Notes: generated by a model from the sequence alone, not told the origin. A stretch of DNA of 64,000 nt from Caballeronia cordobensis (GCF_001544575.2 NZ_FCNY02000008.1:62001-126000); one strand, 5' to 3'; positions 9,073-18,237 are shown, counted from the stretch's first letter. A program made the numbers and translations.

Positions 9073-10160
9073 GCGTTCTCCGTCGTAGCCAGCGAGCGCC
9101 AGTGGAAGCACGCGCTGACATGCGCGGCGTCGTCGGTTTCGACGAGCGGCGGGCGCGTCGAGCAACAGTTCTCGCGGCCGCGCCCCATCGCGCAACGCGG
9201 CTCGAACGCGCAGCCCGCGGGCAGGGCGGCGACATCGGGCGGACTGCCTTCGATCGCATGCAGCGCGCAGCCCGGCTCGCCTTCGAGATCGGGAATGCTG
9301 CGAAACAGCGCCTGCGTATAAGGGTGCCGCGTCGCGCCGAACACGCGCGCGAGCGAACCGAGCTCGACGACGCGCCCCGCGTACATCACCGCGACGTCCT
9401 GCGCATAGCGCGCCACCAGCCCGAGATCGTGTGTGATGAGCACCATCGCCATGTTCGTTTCCTGCTGCAGGTCCGCGAGCAGGTCGAGAATCTGCGCCTG
9501 CACGGTGACGTCGAGCGCGGTCGTGGGTTCATCGGCGATCACGACTTTGGGGCGCAGCGCCACGGCCATCGCGATCAGCACGCGCTGGCGCATTCCGCCC
9601 GACAACTCGTGCGGATAGGCGTCGAGCCGGGCGCGCGCCTCGGGAATCCGCACGCGTTCCAGCAGCGCGGCCGCTCGCGCCCGCGCCGCTGGCTTGCTCA
9701 CGCGCTCGTGCGCGCGCAGCAGCGTCGTCATCTGCTCGCCGATGGTGAAGACCGGGTTGAGCGCGGTCATCGGATCCTGAAAGATCATCGAGATCGACGC
9801 GCCGCGCACGCGCCGCAATGCCTCGCCGGAGAGCCGGGCGATATCGACGCCATCGAGCAGCACGCGTCCGTGCGTCACGCGCCCCGGCGGCGCGACGAGC
9901 CCGAGCGCGGAAAGAAACGTCATCGACTTGCCCGAGCCGGACTCGCCGACCACGGCGAGCGTGCGCCCCGGCCGCACGCTCAGCGATACGTCGTCCACCA
10001 CGACCGCGCCCGGGAACACCGTGCGCAAGCCGTCGAGTTCGAGCACCGCTTGTGGATCGATGCGCGTCTCGTCCGTGCGGACGCCGTTCGCTGCATCGGC
10101 GGCGTCGGCGGGCGCGCTGCGCCGCGGGATCTTGAAGACGGCCGGGAGGGTGCTGTTCAT
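9069..10160 (-). CDS. Oligopeptide/dipeptide ABC transporter ATP-binding protein (DppD/OppD type)
   Basis: A 363-residue ATPase with Walker A GESGSGKS, signature [15 protein letters not shown] and Walker [12 protein letters not shown]. The C-terminal oligopeptide extension has Cys residues spaced as in OppD/DppD ([12 protein letters not shown] then ENC). It has an unusual 45-residue N-terminal lead before the ABC domain. The ATG at 10160 follows a GAGGA site and overlaps the permease stop by 4 bases. The longer open frame extending to 11531 is antisense-like read-through of the permease and is not coding. Confidence 0.94.
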   Translation of the reverse strand: MNSTLPAVFKIPRRSAPADAADAANGVRTDETRIDPQAVLELDGLRTVFPGAVVVDDVSLSVRPGRTLAVVGESGSGKSMTFLSALGLVAPPGRVTHGRVLLDGVDIARLSGEALRRVRGASISMIFQDPMTALNPVFTIGEQMTTLLRAHERVSKPAARARAAALLERVRIPEARARLDAYPHELSGGMRQRVLIAMAVALRPKVVIADEPTTALDVTVQAQILDLLADLQQETNMAMVLITHDLGLVARYAQDVAVMYAGRVVELGSLARVFGATRHPYTQALFRSIPDLEGEPGCALHAIEGSPPDVAALPAGCAFEPRCAMGRGRENCCSTRPPLVETDDAAHVSACFHWRSLATTENA

Positions 10161-11050
10161 AACGTCCTCGCGTCGGCGCGGCGGCGCATCTGCGGATCGA
10201 GCGTGTCGCGCAGTCCGTCGCCGAGCAGGTTGAAGGCGATGACGAGCAGCGCGATGCACGCGCCCGCCGAGAGCGAAATCGCCGGATGCGAAGCCAGAAA
10301 ACCCTGGCCGTCGGCAATCACGTTGCCCCACGTCGGCGCGGGCGGCTGCACGCCGAGCCCGAGATAGCTCAGGCCCGCCTCGCCGAGCACCGCGCTCGCG
10401 GCGCCGACCGTCGCGACCACGATCACCGGCGGCAGGCTGTTCGGAATCACGTGCACGAGCAGGATCTTCCAGCGCGCCATGCCGATCGAGGTCGACGCCT
10501 CGATGAACACGCGTGGCCTGATCGTCAGTACGACCGCGCGCATGACGGCGGCGACGCGCGGCGCGAACGCGATGGCGATCGCCCAGATCACCGAGCTCAG
10601 CGACGAGCCGCGCGCGGCCACCAGCGCGAGCGCCAGCAGAAAGCCCGGAAACGCGAGCAGGATATCGATGAGCGCGACCAGCACGCGTGCGAGCCAGCCG
10701 TCGAAGAACGCGGCGGCCGAGCCGAGCGCGACGCCGAGCACGATGGAAATGACCATCACCGAGAACGCGACCTGCAGCGAAATGCCCGTGCCCCAGACGA
10801 GGCGCGAGAGCACGTCGCGCCCGTATTGGTCCGTGCCGAACCAGTGCGCGGCGGAGGGCGCGGCGAGCGTGTTGGCCATGTCGGCGGCGACGGGCGAGTA
10901 GGGCGCGATCCACTGCGCGCCGAACGCGATGACGACCATCGCGGCAAGAATCACAAGCCCCGTCATGAAGCCCGGATGACGCGCATAGCGGCGCCACGAA
11001 GCGTTGGCGTTGCGGCGCGCGGGTTTGAGGGAAGCGGCAGGCGAGCTCAT
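10157..11050 (-). CDS. Oligopeptide/dipeptide ABC transporter permease (DppC type)
   Basis: A 297-residue permease of the OppC/DppC group. It has an N-terminal transmembrane segment near residues 30-50, the SAAHWFGTDQYGRDVLSR region typical of this subunit, and five further membrane segments with the EAA loop near residues 200-225 (EASTSIGMARWKILLVHV). It forms the channel with the DppB-type permease. It starts 18 bases after that gene and overlaps the next ATPase gene. Confidence 0.94.
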   Translation of the reverse strand: MSSPAASLKPARRNANASWRRYARHPGFMTGLVILAAMVVIAFGAQWIAPYSPVAADMANTLAAPSAAHWFGTDQYGRDVLSRLVWGTGISLQVAFSVMVISIVLGVALGSAAAFFDGWLARVLVALIDILLAFPGFLLALALVAARGSSLSSVIWAIAIAFAPRVAAVMRAVVLTIRPRVFIEASTSIGMARWKILLVHVIPNSLPPVIVVATVGAASAVLGEAGLSYLGLGVQPPAPTWGNVIADGQGFLASHPAISLSAGACIALLVIAFNLLGDGLRDTLDPQMRRRADARTL

Positions 11051-11068
11051 CGGCGGGTCCTCGTTGAA

Positions 11069-12010
11069 TCAGCGCGTGCGCAGACGCGGATCGACCGCCG
11101 CGTAGAGCAGATCGAGCGCGGTGTTGACGAGCACGACGATCACCGCGAGCACCAGCACGCCCGCCTGCACGAGCTGGTAATCGCGCGCGCTGACCGCCTT
11201 GAGAATGGTCGTGCCGACGCCCGGCCGGCTGAACACGACTTCGATCAGGATCGCGCTGCCGAGCGAATAGGCGAAGGTCACGCCGATGATCGACAGCACC
11301 GGCACCAGCGCGTTCTTGAACGCGAGCCGCCAGACGATGGTGCTTTCGCGCACGCCCATCGCGCGGGCCACGCGGATGTAGTCCTGACCGATGACTTCGA
11401 GCATCGCCGAGCGCGTGAGTCGCGCGACATACGCCGCCACCGACACGCCCAGCACGGTGGCGGGCAGCACCAGATGCCGGGTCGCCTCGATGAAGCCGCC
11501 GCCGGAACTCGCGCCGAGCGCGGGCAGCCATTTGAGGTGCTGCGCGAACACGAGGATGCCCGCGAGCCCGAGCCAGAACACCGGGAACGAAATGCCCGCG
11601 AGGGCGACGAGCATCACGCCGATATCGATGAAACTGCCTTGCCGCACCGCGGTGACGATGCCGAGCGGCACGCCGACGAGCACGGCGATCGTCATGCCGG
11701 CGACAGCGAGAATCGCCGAGTCGGGCAGGCTCTGCGCGATCTCCAGCAGCGCGGGCCGGCCCGTGACCACCGAGGTGCCGAGATCGCCGTGCAGCACGTG
11801 CCCGATGAACAGCCCGTACTGCACGAGCAGCGAGTGATTCAGCCCGAGCTGCTCGCGCAGCGCGGCCAAGGCTTCGTCGGTGGCGTAATCGCCCAGCATG
11901 TATTGCGCGGGATCGCCCGGAATCATGCGCACGAGAAAGAACGTCACGGTGAGAATGCCGGCGAGCGTGATGACGAGGTGCAGCGCCTGGCGAGCCAGAT
12001 AGCGTTCCAT
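11069..12010 (-). CDS. Oligopeptide/dipeptide ABC transporter permease (DppB type)
   Basis: A 313-residue permease of the OppB/DppB group. It opens with an N-terminal membrane segment (LVITLAGILTVTFFLVRMIPGD region) and has the EAA loop near residues 210-230 (IRVARAMGVRESTIVWRLAF). The C-terminus ends in DLLYAAVDPRLRTR, usual for DppB. It lies 13 bases after the substrate-binding protein gene and pairs with the DppC-type permease downstream. Confidence 0.94.
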   Translation of the reverse strand: MERYLARQALHLVITLAGILTVTFFLVRMIPGDPAQYMLGDYATDEALAALREQLGLNHSLLVQYGLFIGHVLHGDLGTSVVTGRPALLEIAQSLPDSAILAVAGMTIAVLVGVPLGIVTAVRQGSFIDIGVMLVALAGISFPVFWLGLAGILVFAQHLKWLPALGASSGGGFIEATRHLVLPATVLGVSVAAYVARLTRSAMLEVIGQDYIRVARAMGVRESTIVWRLAFKNALVPVLSIIGVTFAYSLGSAILIEVVFSRPGVGTTILKAVSARDYQLVQAGVLVLAVIVVLVNTALDLLYAAVDPRLRTR

Positions 12011-12023
12011 CGCGGGCGTCCTC

Positions 12024-13577
12024 TCAGGCGAGCGAGACCGGATACGAGTTCATCGTGAAGAGCGAGTTCTGCACGAAGCCCTGAACCTTGTTCGAATGCG
12101 CGATGAACAGCCGGTCGGCATACAGCGGGATCAGCGGCAGGTCCGTCATGCTCTTGTGCAGGATCTTCTGGTACGCCACCTTGCGCGCCGCTTCGTCCTG
12201 GGCGGCCGCGGCCTGCGCGATCAGGTCGTCGACGCCCGTGTAATGCGACGTGTTGAGGCCCGGCGGAAACGATGACTTCGCGAGCATCGAGATGATCGGG
12301 CTGTCGGGATCGGGCGCGCCGACCACGCCGGTGATCGCGTTCGGGATCTTGCCGCCCGAGCGCACCTGCAGGTACGCGCCGCGTTCGAGCACCTGGATGC
12401 GCGGCTTGATGCCGATGGCGGACAGGTCGCTCGCGATCGGCACGACGATCTTGTCGTAAGGACTGAAGCCCACGCCGATGACATCCATCGAAAAGCCCGG
12501 CTGCCCGGCCGCGGCGAGCAGCGCGCGCGCCTTGGCGGGATCGTAGGGATATTTCGGCACGTCCTCGGTGTATTCGAGGAAGGCGGGCGTGAGCACGCTG
12601 TACGCCGTGCCTTTCGTGCCCTTGAACAGGCCGGCGATGATCGCGTCGCGGTTGATGCCGTACATGATCGCCTGACGCACGCGCAGGTCGTCGAGCGGTT
12701 TGTGCGTCATGTTGAGCACGAGGTTGATGGTGTGATCGGCGGGACGGTCGTGCAGCTTCACGTTCGGGTCGTCCTTCAGGCGCGCGATCACCGCGGGCTC
12801 CTGCAGCGCGAAAAAGATGTCGATCTCGCCGTTGCTGAGCGCGGTGGCCGCCGCGTTTTCATCGCGGATCACGCGGAACAGCACGCCATCGACTTTCGGC
12901 GCGCCGCCGAAATACGCCTTGTTGGCGGAGACACGCACTTCCTGCCCCGGCGTCCAGCTTTCGAAGACGAACGGCCCCGTGCCGACGGGATTCAGCGCGT
13001 GCTTGCGATCGCCCATCTCGGTGACGGCCTTGCGGCTCACGATCCAGCCTTGATTCAGGTTGGTGACCTTGTGCATGAAGCCCGAGTTCGGCGCCTTGAG
13101 CGTGATGACGACCGTGCTTGCATCCGGCGTATCGATCTTCGCGATGGCGGCGAGCTGCCCGAGATAGTTGCTGCCGGTTTTCGGATCGAGCACGCGCTCG
13201 AAGGAAAACCGCACGTCGTCGGAGGAGAACGCGCCGAAGTTCTTGTGCCACTGCACGTTCTTGCGCAGATGGAACGTGTAGACCGTGCCGTTTTGCGTGA
13301 CGTCCCAGCTCGAGGCCAGATCGGGGACGATCTTGTTGGTGGCCTCGTCATAGCGCGCGAGCCCGCTGTAGATGTGCGTCGCGACCGTCTGGTTCTCCAC
13401 CTGAAAGATGCGCGCCGGATCGAGATTGGCGATGTCCGCGCCGAGCCGCACGCGCAGGAGTTTCGGCTGCCCCTGCGCCCGGGCGAGCGGCGCCACGAGA
13501 TTCAGCGCGGCGGCGCCTGCAACGCCAAGCGTGAAATGACGACGGGAAAGGCTGCGGCACGAGGCTTTTGTAGTCAT
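12024..13577 (-). CDS. ABC transporter substrate-binding protein, family 5 (peptide/nickel/opine type)
   Basis: A 517-residue periplasmic binding protein of the SBP_bac_5 family. The N-terminus carries a twin-arginine signal (SRRHFTLGVAG) with a cleavage site near ARAQG, so export through Tat is likely. The body has the family patterns ARYDEATNKIVPDLA, YTFHLRKNVQWH and MYGINRDAI. It is the first gene of the importer operon. Family members bind peptides, opines, nickel chelates or other small polar molecules. The neighbouring amidases suggest an amide or peptide-like ligand, which is inference. Confidence 0.93.
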   Translation of the reverse strand: MTTKASCRSLSRRHFTLGVAGAAALNLVAPLARAQGQPKLLRVRLGADIANLDPARIFQVENQTVATHIYSGLARYDEATNKIVPDLASSWDVTQNGTVYTFHLRKNVQWHKNFGAFSSDDVRFSFERVLDPKTGSNYLGQLAAIAKIDTPDASTVVITLKAPNSGFMHKVTNLNQGWIVSRKAVTEMGDRKHALNPVGTGPFVFESWTPGQEVRVSANKAYFGGAPKVDGVLFRVIRDENAAATALSNGEIDIFFALQEPAVIARLKDDPNVKLHDRPADHTINLVLNMTHKPLDDLRVRQAIMYGINRDAIIAGLFKGTKGTAYSVLTPAFLEYTEDVPKYPYDPAKARALLAAAGQPGFSMDVIGVGFSPYDKIVVPIASDLSAIGIKPRIQVLERGAYLQVRSGGKIPNAITGVVGAPDPDSPIISMLAKSSFPPGLNTSHYTGVDDLIAQAAAAQDEAARKVAYQKILHKSMTDLPLIPLYADRLFIAHSNKVQGFVQNSLFTMNSYPVSLA

Positions 13578-13819
13578 GGCGTAGGCACCGGTCGGAGGCG
13601 ATCGAATCGATCGGGAGAGCGCCAGGGCAGAATCGCATACAAAAATTTATGGGGCAAGGCCTCCAAACTACCAATTTCACACGCCGATCACCGGGAATCA
13701 TTGTAATTTGTTCGCTCACCCAACTGATCGGATGGTATTTCCCTGACGCTTATTTCAATTTCGAGCGTGTTTACCCGAATGGTCAGCCCGATTGGACGAG
13801 TTCAGCATTCATTTCAGAG

Positions 13820-13848
13820 TTGACACCCCGATTTTTTGCATGCAATTT
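13820..13848 (+). promoter_or_regulatory. Candidate sigma-70 promoter for the isochorismatase-amidase operon
   Basis: TTGACA at 13820-13825 is followed after 17 bases by CAATTT at 13843-13848, a perfect -35 with a poor -10. It points at the gene starting at 13916. The surrounding 13578-13915 interval has no gene. It is visibly AT-rich compared with its flanks and should also hold the promoter of the divergent ABC importer. Confidence 0.35.
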
Positions 13849-13915
13849 CCCGTGAACGGCCATGCGCCGTTCCCGCTCGCTGCCGCAACTCCCACTCTCT
13901 CTCGCCGAGGTCGAC

Positions 13916-14554
13916 ATGTCGGATACGGATATCTTCGTCAAACAGAAGTTCGGGCAACCGCTCGGTTTCGGCCGCAGGACGGCTGTGCTGGTGATCGATT
14001 TCCAGGAAGGCTTCACGCGCGAGGACGGGTTCGGCGGCTACAACATCAACGACGCCATCGCGCAGACGGCGAAGCTGCTCGCCTACGCGCGCGAGCATGC
14101 GATGCCGGTGTCGCACGTGTACTTCGCCGCGCAGAAAGGCGGCTTCGATATCGGCACGTTCGGCGAGAAGGTGCCGCGCCTGCGCGAGCTCACCGAGGAC
14201 GCGCCGGACACGCAGATCGTGCCGTCGTGCAGGCCTGTCGACGGCGAGTACGTATCGAGAAAGCGCCATTCGTCGGCGTTCTTCGGAACCAACTACGCGT
14301 CGTGGCTGATGGCCGAGGGCATCGACACGCTGCTCGTCACCGGTTGCACGACGAGCGGCTGCGTGCGCGCGAGCGTCGTCGATGCATCGGCGCACGGGCT
14401 GCGTCCTGTCGTCGTGACCGACTGCGTGGGCGACCGCGCGCAGGCGCCGCACGAGCAGAGCCTCTTCGACATGGGCCAGAAGTACGCCGACCTCATGACG
14501 AGCGCCGACGTGATGGCCGCGCTCGCGAAGGACAGGCACGCGGCGCTCGCCTGA
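13916..14554 (+). CDS. Isochorismatase family cysteine hydrolase (N-carbamoylsarcosine/maleamate amidohydrolase-like)
   Basis: A 212-residue isochorismatase-fold hydrolase. The catalytic triad is visible: Asp in VLVIDFQEGF near residue 25-28, Lys in YVSRKRHSS near residue 120, and Cys in LLVTGCTTSGCVRAS near residue 145. The spacing and the cis-peptide VTGC motif resemble N-carbamoylsarcosine amidase and maleamate amidohydrolase, so release of ammonia from an amide is likely. The ATG at 13916 has a GAGG site and begins the conserved MSDTDIF region; the upstream in-frame ATG at 13862 is less likely. It starts an operon with the Grx-DinB and amidase genes. Confidence 0.88.
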   Translation: MSDTDIFVKQKFGQPLGFGRRTAVLVIDFQEGFTREDGFGGYNINDAIAQTAKLLAYAREHAMPVSHVYFAAQKGGFDIGTFGEKVPRLRELTEDAPDTQIVPSCRPVDGEYVSRKRHSSAFFGTNYASWLMAEGIDTLLVTGCTTSGCVRASVVDASAHGLRPVVVTDCVGDRAQAPHEQSLFDMGQKYADLMTSADVMAALAKDRHAALA

Positions 14555-14639
14555 ACTTTCGCTTCCACCGTTCGGGCCGCGAGCGTGCGGGACGAGCGCA
14601 CGAAGGCCCGAAGCCAAGTCTTTGCAATGGAGGGGATTC

Positions 14640-15407
14640 ATGTCTGATATCGCGACTGGCGCGCGCATCAAGGTCTTCTGGCAGCCCGGCTGCTCGTCGT
14701 GCCTGCGCACCAAGGAATTTCTGACGCAACAGGGCGTCGAGTACGAATCGCGCGACGTGCACAACGATCCGCAGGCGCAGGCCGAGCTGTTCGAACTGGG
14801 CGTGCGCAGCGTGCCCGTGGTGTCGATCGGCAAGCACTACACGCTCGCGCAATCGCTCAAGGATGTCGTGAAGTTTCTCGACCTGCGCACGACGCTCGCC
14901 GATCCGTTGCCGGCCGCCACGCTGGTGCAGCGTCTCGACCGCGTGATGAGTGCCGTTTCGCGCTACGTGCATCAGTTCACGCCCGAGCAGTTGCACGAGC
15001 CGTTCCGCAACCGGCGGCGCACGCCGGGGCAGCTTTGCTACCACGTGTATCGCATCGCCGAGATGGGGATGGAAGCGTCGCAGGGCATCACGCTGCGCTT
15101 CGAGAGCTTCGACGAGGTGCCGCCCGAAACATGGACGGCGGACGACATCGCGCGCTGGGGCGACGACGTACACCGCCGCTTCGATGCGTGGTGGGCCGCG
15201 GAGAAAGACCCGGACGTGAACTACACGGTCTCGACGTATTACGGCACGCGGCCGTTCCACGAGGTGCTGGAGCGCACCGCATGGCACGCGACGCAGCACA
15301 CACGCCAGATCATGCTGATGCTGGAGAGCCACGGCGTTGCGCCTGACGGCCCGCTCACCGACGCGGATCTCGCAGGCCTGCCGCTGCCCGACGAAGTATG
15401 GGGATGA
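14640..15407 (+). CDS. Glutaredoxin-DinB fusion protein
   Basis: A 255-residue protein with two recognisable domains. Residues 1-80 look like a glutaredoxin, with CSSC at the active site (WQPGCSSCLRTKEF) and the cis-Pro turn RSVPVV. Residues 95-245 look like a DinB four-helix-bundle domain, with metal-binding-type His residues (for example in GQLCYHVYR and WHATQHTRQ). DinB-like proteins include thiol-dependent transferases that use mycothiol, bacillithiol or glutathione, so the fusion could be a thiol-dependent isomerase or transferase with its own thiol handler. A strong GGAGGGG site precedes the ATG. It sits between two amide hydrolases. Confidence 0.8.
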   Translation: MSDIATGARIKVFWQPGCSSCLRTKEFLTQQGVEYESRDVHNDPQAQAELFELGVRSVPVVSIGKHYTLAQSLKDVVKFLDLRTTLADPLPAATLVQRLDRVMSAVSRYVHQFTPEQLHEPFRNRRRTPGQLCYHVYRIAEMGMEASQGITLRFESFDEVPPETWTADDIARWGDDVHRRFDAWWAAEKDPDVNYTVSTYYGTRPFHEVLERTAWHATQHTRQIMLMLESHGVAPDGPLTDADLAGLPLPDEVWG

Positions 15408-15432
15408 CGCCGCACTCTTTCGAGGAGACCGG

Positions 15433-16728
15433 ATGGAACCGTGCATGATGACCGCGGCCGAGGCCGCTCGCGCCATCGACGAAGGCGCGCTCGGCGCGGA
15501 AACGCTGATGCGTTCGTGCCTTGAACGCATCGACGCGCGCGATGCGGTGGTGAAGGCGTGGCTCGCGATCGACCGCGAGCGCGCGATTCAGGCGGCGCGC
15601 GAGGAAGACAAGCGGCGTCTGTATGGCGCGCCCGGCCTGCTGAGCGGCCTGCCGTTCGGCGTGAAGGACATGATCGACACGGTCGATCTCCCGACGACGC
15701 ACAACTCGCTCGTCTATCAGGATCACCGGCCCGCGCGCGACGCCGCGTGCGTCGCGCGCGTGAAGCACGCGGGCGCGGTGCTGCTCGGCAAGACCGACAC
15801 GGTCGAGTTCGCGTCGTTCGGGCGCGTGGCGGCAACCACGCATCCGATGAACCCGGCGCACACGCCCGGCGGATCGTCGTCGGGATCGGCGGCGGCCGTG
15901 GCGGATCATCAGGTTCCCTTTGCATTCGGCACGCAGACGGGCGGCTCGCTGATCCGTCCGGCATCGTTCAACGGCATCTATGCATTGAAGCCGACGTGGG
16001 GCCGCGTGAGTCCCGAGGGCATGAAGCTGCTCGCGGTCAGTCTCGACACCATCGGCTGGTACGGACGCAGCGTGGCGGATCTCACGCTCGTCGCGCGTGC
16101 GTTCCGTCTCACGTCCGGCCATGACGAGGCCATCTCTCTGAGCGACATTCGCGTCGGGATCTGCCGGCCGCCGCAATGGAGCGCGATCGAACCGGCGGGC
16201 GTGGCCGCGCTCGAAACGGCTGCGGCGCGCCTGCGTGCGGCGGGCGCGAACGTGTCGGACGTGACGCTGCCCGCGTCGTTCGACGCCATGTCGGACGCGC
16301 AGGAAACGGTGATGGAAACCGAAGGCGCCGTCGCGTTCCTCGATCTCGTCGAGCATGACGGGCATCGCATCAACGCGACGATACGGGAGCGCGTCGCCCC
16401 GGCGAAGCTCGATTCACCCGCCACGCTGCTGCACGCCTACCGGACGGCCGAGCGGTGCCGCGCCGAGCTCGATGCGGTGTTCGGCGACTTCGATGTGATC
16501 GTCACGCCCGCGTCGCGCGGGGAAGCGCCGGAAGGCCTCATGAGCACGGGCGACGCCATTTTCAATTCGATGTGGACCCTGCTGCATGTGCCGTGTGTGG
16601 CGATACCGTGCACGCACGGGCCGAAGGGATTGCCTGTCGGGGTTCAGCTCGTCGGTCCGCAGATGGGCGATGCGCGCTTATTGCGGATCGCGAGCCGGGT
16701 TGCGCGGATTATCGACGTGGAGGGGTGA
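15433..16728 (+). CDS. Amidase signature family hydrolase
   Basis: A 431-residue amidase with the Ser-cisSer-Lys machinery: Lys78 in GVKDMID, the GGSSSGSAAA block at 146-155 and the nucleophile Ser in TQTGGSLIRPA near 172. It hydrolyses a C-N amide bond. The ATG at 15433 has a GAGGAGA site; the open frame extends further left but overlaps the DinB gene out of phase. The nucleophile motif reads GGSLIRPA where most relatives have GGSIRIPA. It is 25 bases after the Grx-DinB gene and closes the operon. Confidence 0.92.
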   Translation: MEPCMMTAAEAARAIDEGALGAETLMRSCLERIDARDAVVKAWLAIDRERAIQAAREEDKRRLYGAPGLLSGLPFGVKDMIDTVDLPTTHNSLVYQDHRPARDAACVARVKHAGAVLLGKTDTVEFASFGRVAATTHPMNPAHTPGGSSSGSAAAVADHQVPFAFGTQTGGSLIRPASFNGIYALKPTWGRVSPEGMKLLAVSLDTIGWYGRSVADLTLVARAFRLTSGHDEAISLSDIRVGICRPPQWSAIEPAGVAALETAAARLRAAGANVSDVTLPASFDAMSDAQETVMETEGAVAFLDLVEHDGHRINATIRERVAPAKLDSPATLLHAYRTAERCRAELDAVFGDFDVIVTPASRGEAPEGLMSTGDAIFNSMWTLLHVPCVAIPCTHGPKGLPVGVQLVGPQMGDARLLRIASRVARIIDVEG

Positions 16729-16731
16729 GCG

Positions 16732-16754
16732 GGCGGCGGCCCAAGCGCGCCGCC
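16732..16754. terminator. GC-rich hairpin between convergent genes
   Basis: GGCGGCG (16732-16738) pairs with CGCCGCC (16748-16754) around a 9-base loop. It lies 4 bases after the amidase stop and 9 bases from the stop of the convergent dehydrogenase. There is no T run, so termination by this hairpin alone is uncertain. Confidence 0.3.
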
Positions 16755-16762
16755 GCTTCGGC

Positions 16763-17722
16763 TTACCGCACGCCGCCTTTCGTGCGGCTGGCGGCGAACC
16801 GCATCAGTTGTTCATCGCGCCAGTCGCGCCGCGTGGCGAGTTCGTCAGCGGAGAGATGCCGCCGCCGGTCCTCTTCGACCTGTGCGATGAGGGCGGCGTC
16901 CCACGGACCGTCTTCGGTGCGCGAGCGGGCGATCGAGTAATACAGCGGCCCGAGCCGGTTCGCATAGTCGGCGACGCCGCCCGGCGCGTTCAGATCGATC
17001 GTCTCGAACGGTCCCATGAAAGACCAGCGCCAGCCGAGCCCGTCGCGCACGGTCTTGTCGATGTCCTCGCAGCTCGCGATGCCGTCGCGCTGCAGCGCCC
17101 ATGCTTCGCGCAGCAGCGCCGCCTGCAGACGGTTCAGGACGAAGCCCTCGATCTCCTTGCGCACATGGACGACGCTCTGGCCGATGCCGCGCATGAGCGC
17201 GTCGGCGAACGCGATCGTCTGCGGCGATGTCTGCGTCGACGGCACGAGCTCCACGACCGGCACGAGATACGGCGGATTGACCGGATGCGCGATCAGCACG
17301 CGCGGCGAGATGGCGAGATCGTTGGCGAAGTCGGACGCCTTGATGCCTGAGCTCGAACTGCCGATGATCACGCTGTCATCCGCGACTTGTTCCAGATCCA
17401 GCATCAGTTGCCGCTTGACGTCGACGCGCTCCAGCACCGACTCCTGCACATACGCCGCGCCGTCGATGGCTTGCGCGAGCGAGTCGGCGAGCGTGAGCCG
17501 CGCGGCGACCGTTTCGGGCGCTTCGTCGAGCAGTCCATGCCGGTGCAGCGCCGCGAGCTGATGTGCGGCCCACGGCAGCGCCTTCTCCGCCGTGTGCGGG
17601 TTGGCGTCGTAAATGCGCACCGGCAGGCCCGCGCGCGCGAACGCGATCGCCCATCCCGCGCCCACCAGTCCCGCGCCGATCACCGCGACCGGCTTGTTCA
17701 GATCCATCTTCGATACGTTCAT
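16763..17722 (-). CDS. 3-hydroxyacyl-CoA dehydrogenase family protein, lambda-crystallin type
   Basis: A 319-residue NAD-dependent dehydrogenase. The dinucleotide fold begins with VIGAGLVGAGWA near residue 14-25. The catalytic-site region HPVNPPYLVPVVELVP near 145-160 is the version seen in lambda-crystallin/L-gulonate 3-dehydrogenase and carnitine dehydrogenase relatives, not in fatty-acid FadB proteins. The C-terminal helical domain contains FVLNRLQAALLREA. It oxidises a beta-hydroxy acid or acyl-CoA to the keto form. It stands alone, convergent with the amidase. The ATG at 17722 starts MNVSKMD; longer frames run into the neighbour. Confidence 0.88.
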   Translation of the reverse strand: MNVSKMDLNKPVAVIGAGLVGAGWAIAFARAGLPVRIYDANPHTAEKALPWAAHQLAALHRHGLLDEAPETVAARLTLADSLAQAIDGAAYVQESVLERVDVKRQLMLDLEQVADDSVIIGSSSSGIKASDFANDLAISPRVLIAHPVNPPYLVPVVELVPSTQTSPQTIAFADALMRGIGQSVVHVRKEIEGFVLNRLQAALLREAWALQRDGIASCEDIDKTVRDGLGWRWSFMGPFETIDLNAPGGVADYANRLGPLYYSIARSRTEDGPWDAALIAQVEEDRRRHLSADELATRRDWRDEQLMRFAASRTKGGVR

Positions 17723-17751
17723 CGTTCGTCTCGCCTTGAAATGAGTGTTGT

Positions 17752-18237
17752 GTGCGTCACGCCGCGGTCCAGCCGCCGATTGGGGATACGCAGCCGACGC
17801 TGCCCGATGCGCCACCGCCGCCGGACAAGGGCGGAGGGTGTGGCGGGTTCGTGCAGATCATCGCGATTGTTGTGGCGGTGGTGGCGACGATTTATACGGC
17901 GGGTGCGGCGGCGATGGCGATGGGTGCTGCGATGGGTACCGCTGGCGCGGGTGCCGGCGCGGCGGGTCTGAGCGCGCTGGGCGGCGGCATTGCTGTCGGA
18001 GGCGTGACGATGACAACGGGTACGGCAATCGGAGCTGCGGCAATAGGTGGAGCGGTTGGCGCGGCCGCCTCACAGGGCGTGATGATCGCAGGAGGGCAGC
18101 AGAGCGGGTTCAAGTGGGAAAGCGTGGCGATGGGCGGGATCGGCGCGGGCGTGACAGCGGGTCTGGGTTCGATGGCGGGTGCGGCGATTCGACTTGATGC
18201 GACGGTACAGCGCGGTGAGAACAAAGAGCACGAGTAG
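17752..18237 (+). CDS. Gly/Ala-rich hypothetical protein, resembles pre-toxin segment of haemagglutinin/CdiA exoproteins
   Basis: A 161-residue reading frame with a GTG start. It has a Pro-rich lead (PDAPPPPDKGG), then a long Gly/Ala-rich hydrophobic stretch (residues 30-115), then SQGVMIAGGQQSGFKWESVA. This last pattern is like the region just before the toxin domain in FHA/CdiA-type exoproteins. No secretion signal, repeat region or toxin domain is attached, so it is probably a detached fragment. Phage tail proteins can have similar low-complexity stretches, so the assignment is tentative. Confidence 0.45.
   Translation: MRHAAVQPPIGDTQPTLPDAPPPPDKGGGCGGFVQIIAIVVAVVATIYTAGAAAMAMGAAMGTAGAGAGAAGLSALGGGIAVGGVTMTTGTAIGAAAIGGAVGAAASQGVMIAGGQQSGFKWESVAMGGIGAGVTAGLGSMAGAAIRLDATVQRGENKEHE

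Noticed and set aside
11069..12058. Large plus-strand open frame across the permease region (10286-12058)
   Set aside because: The composition is Arg/His/Asp-rich and it lies opposite well-supported permease genes.
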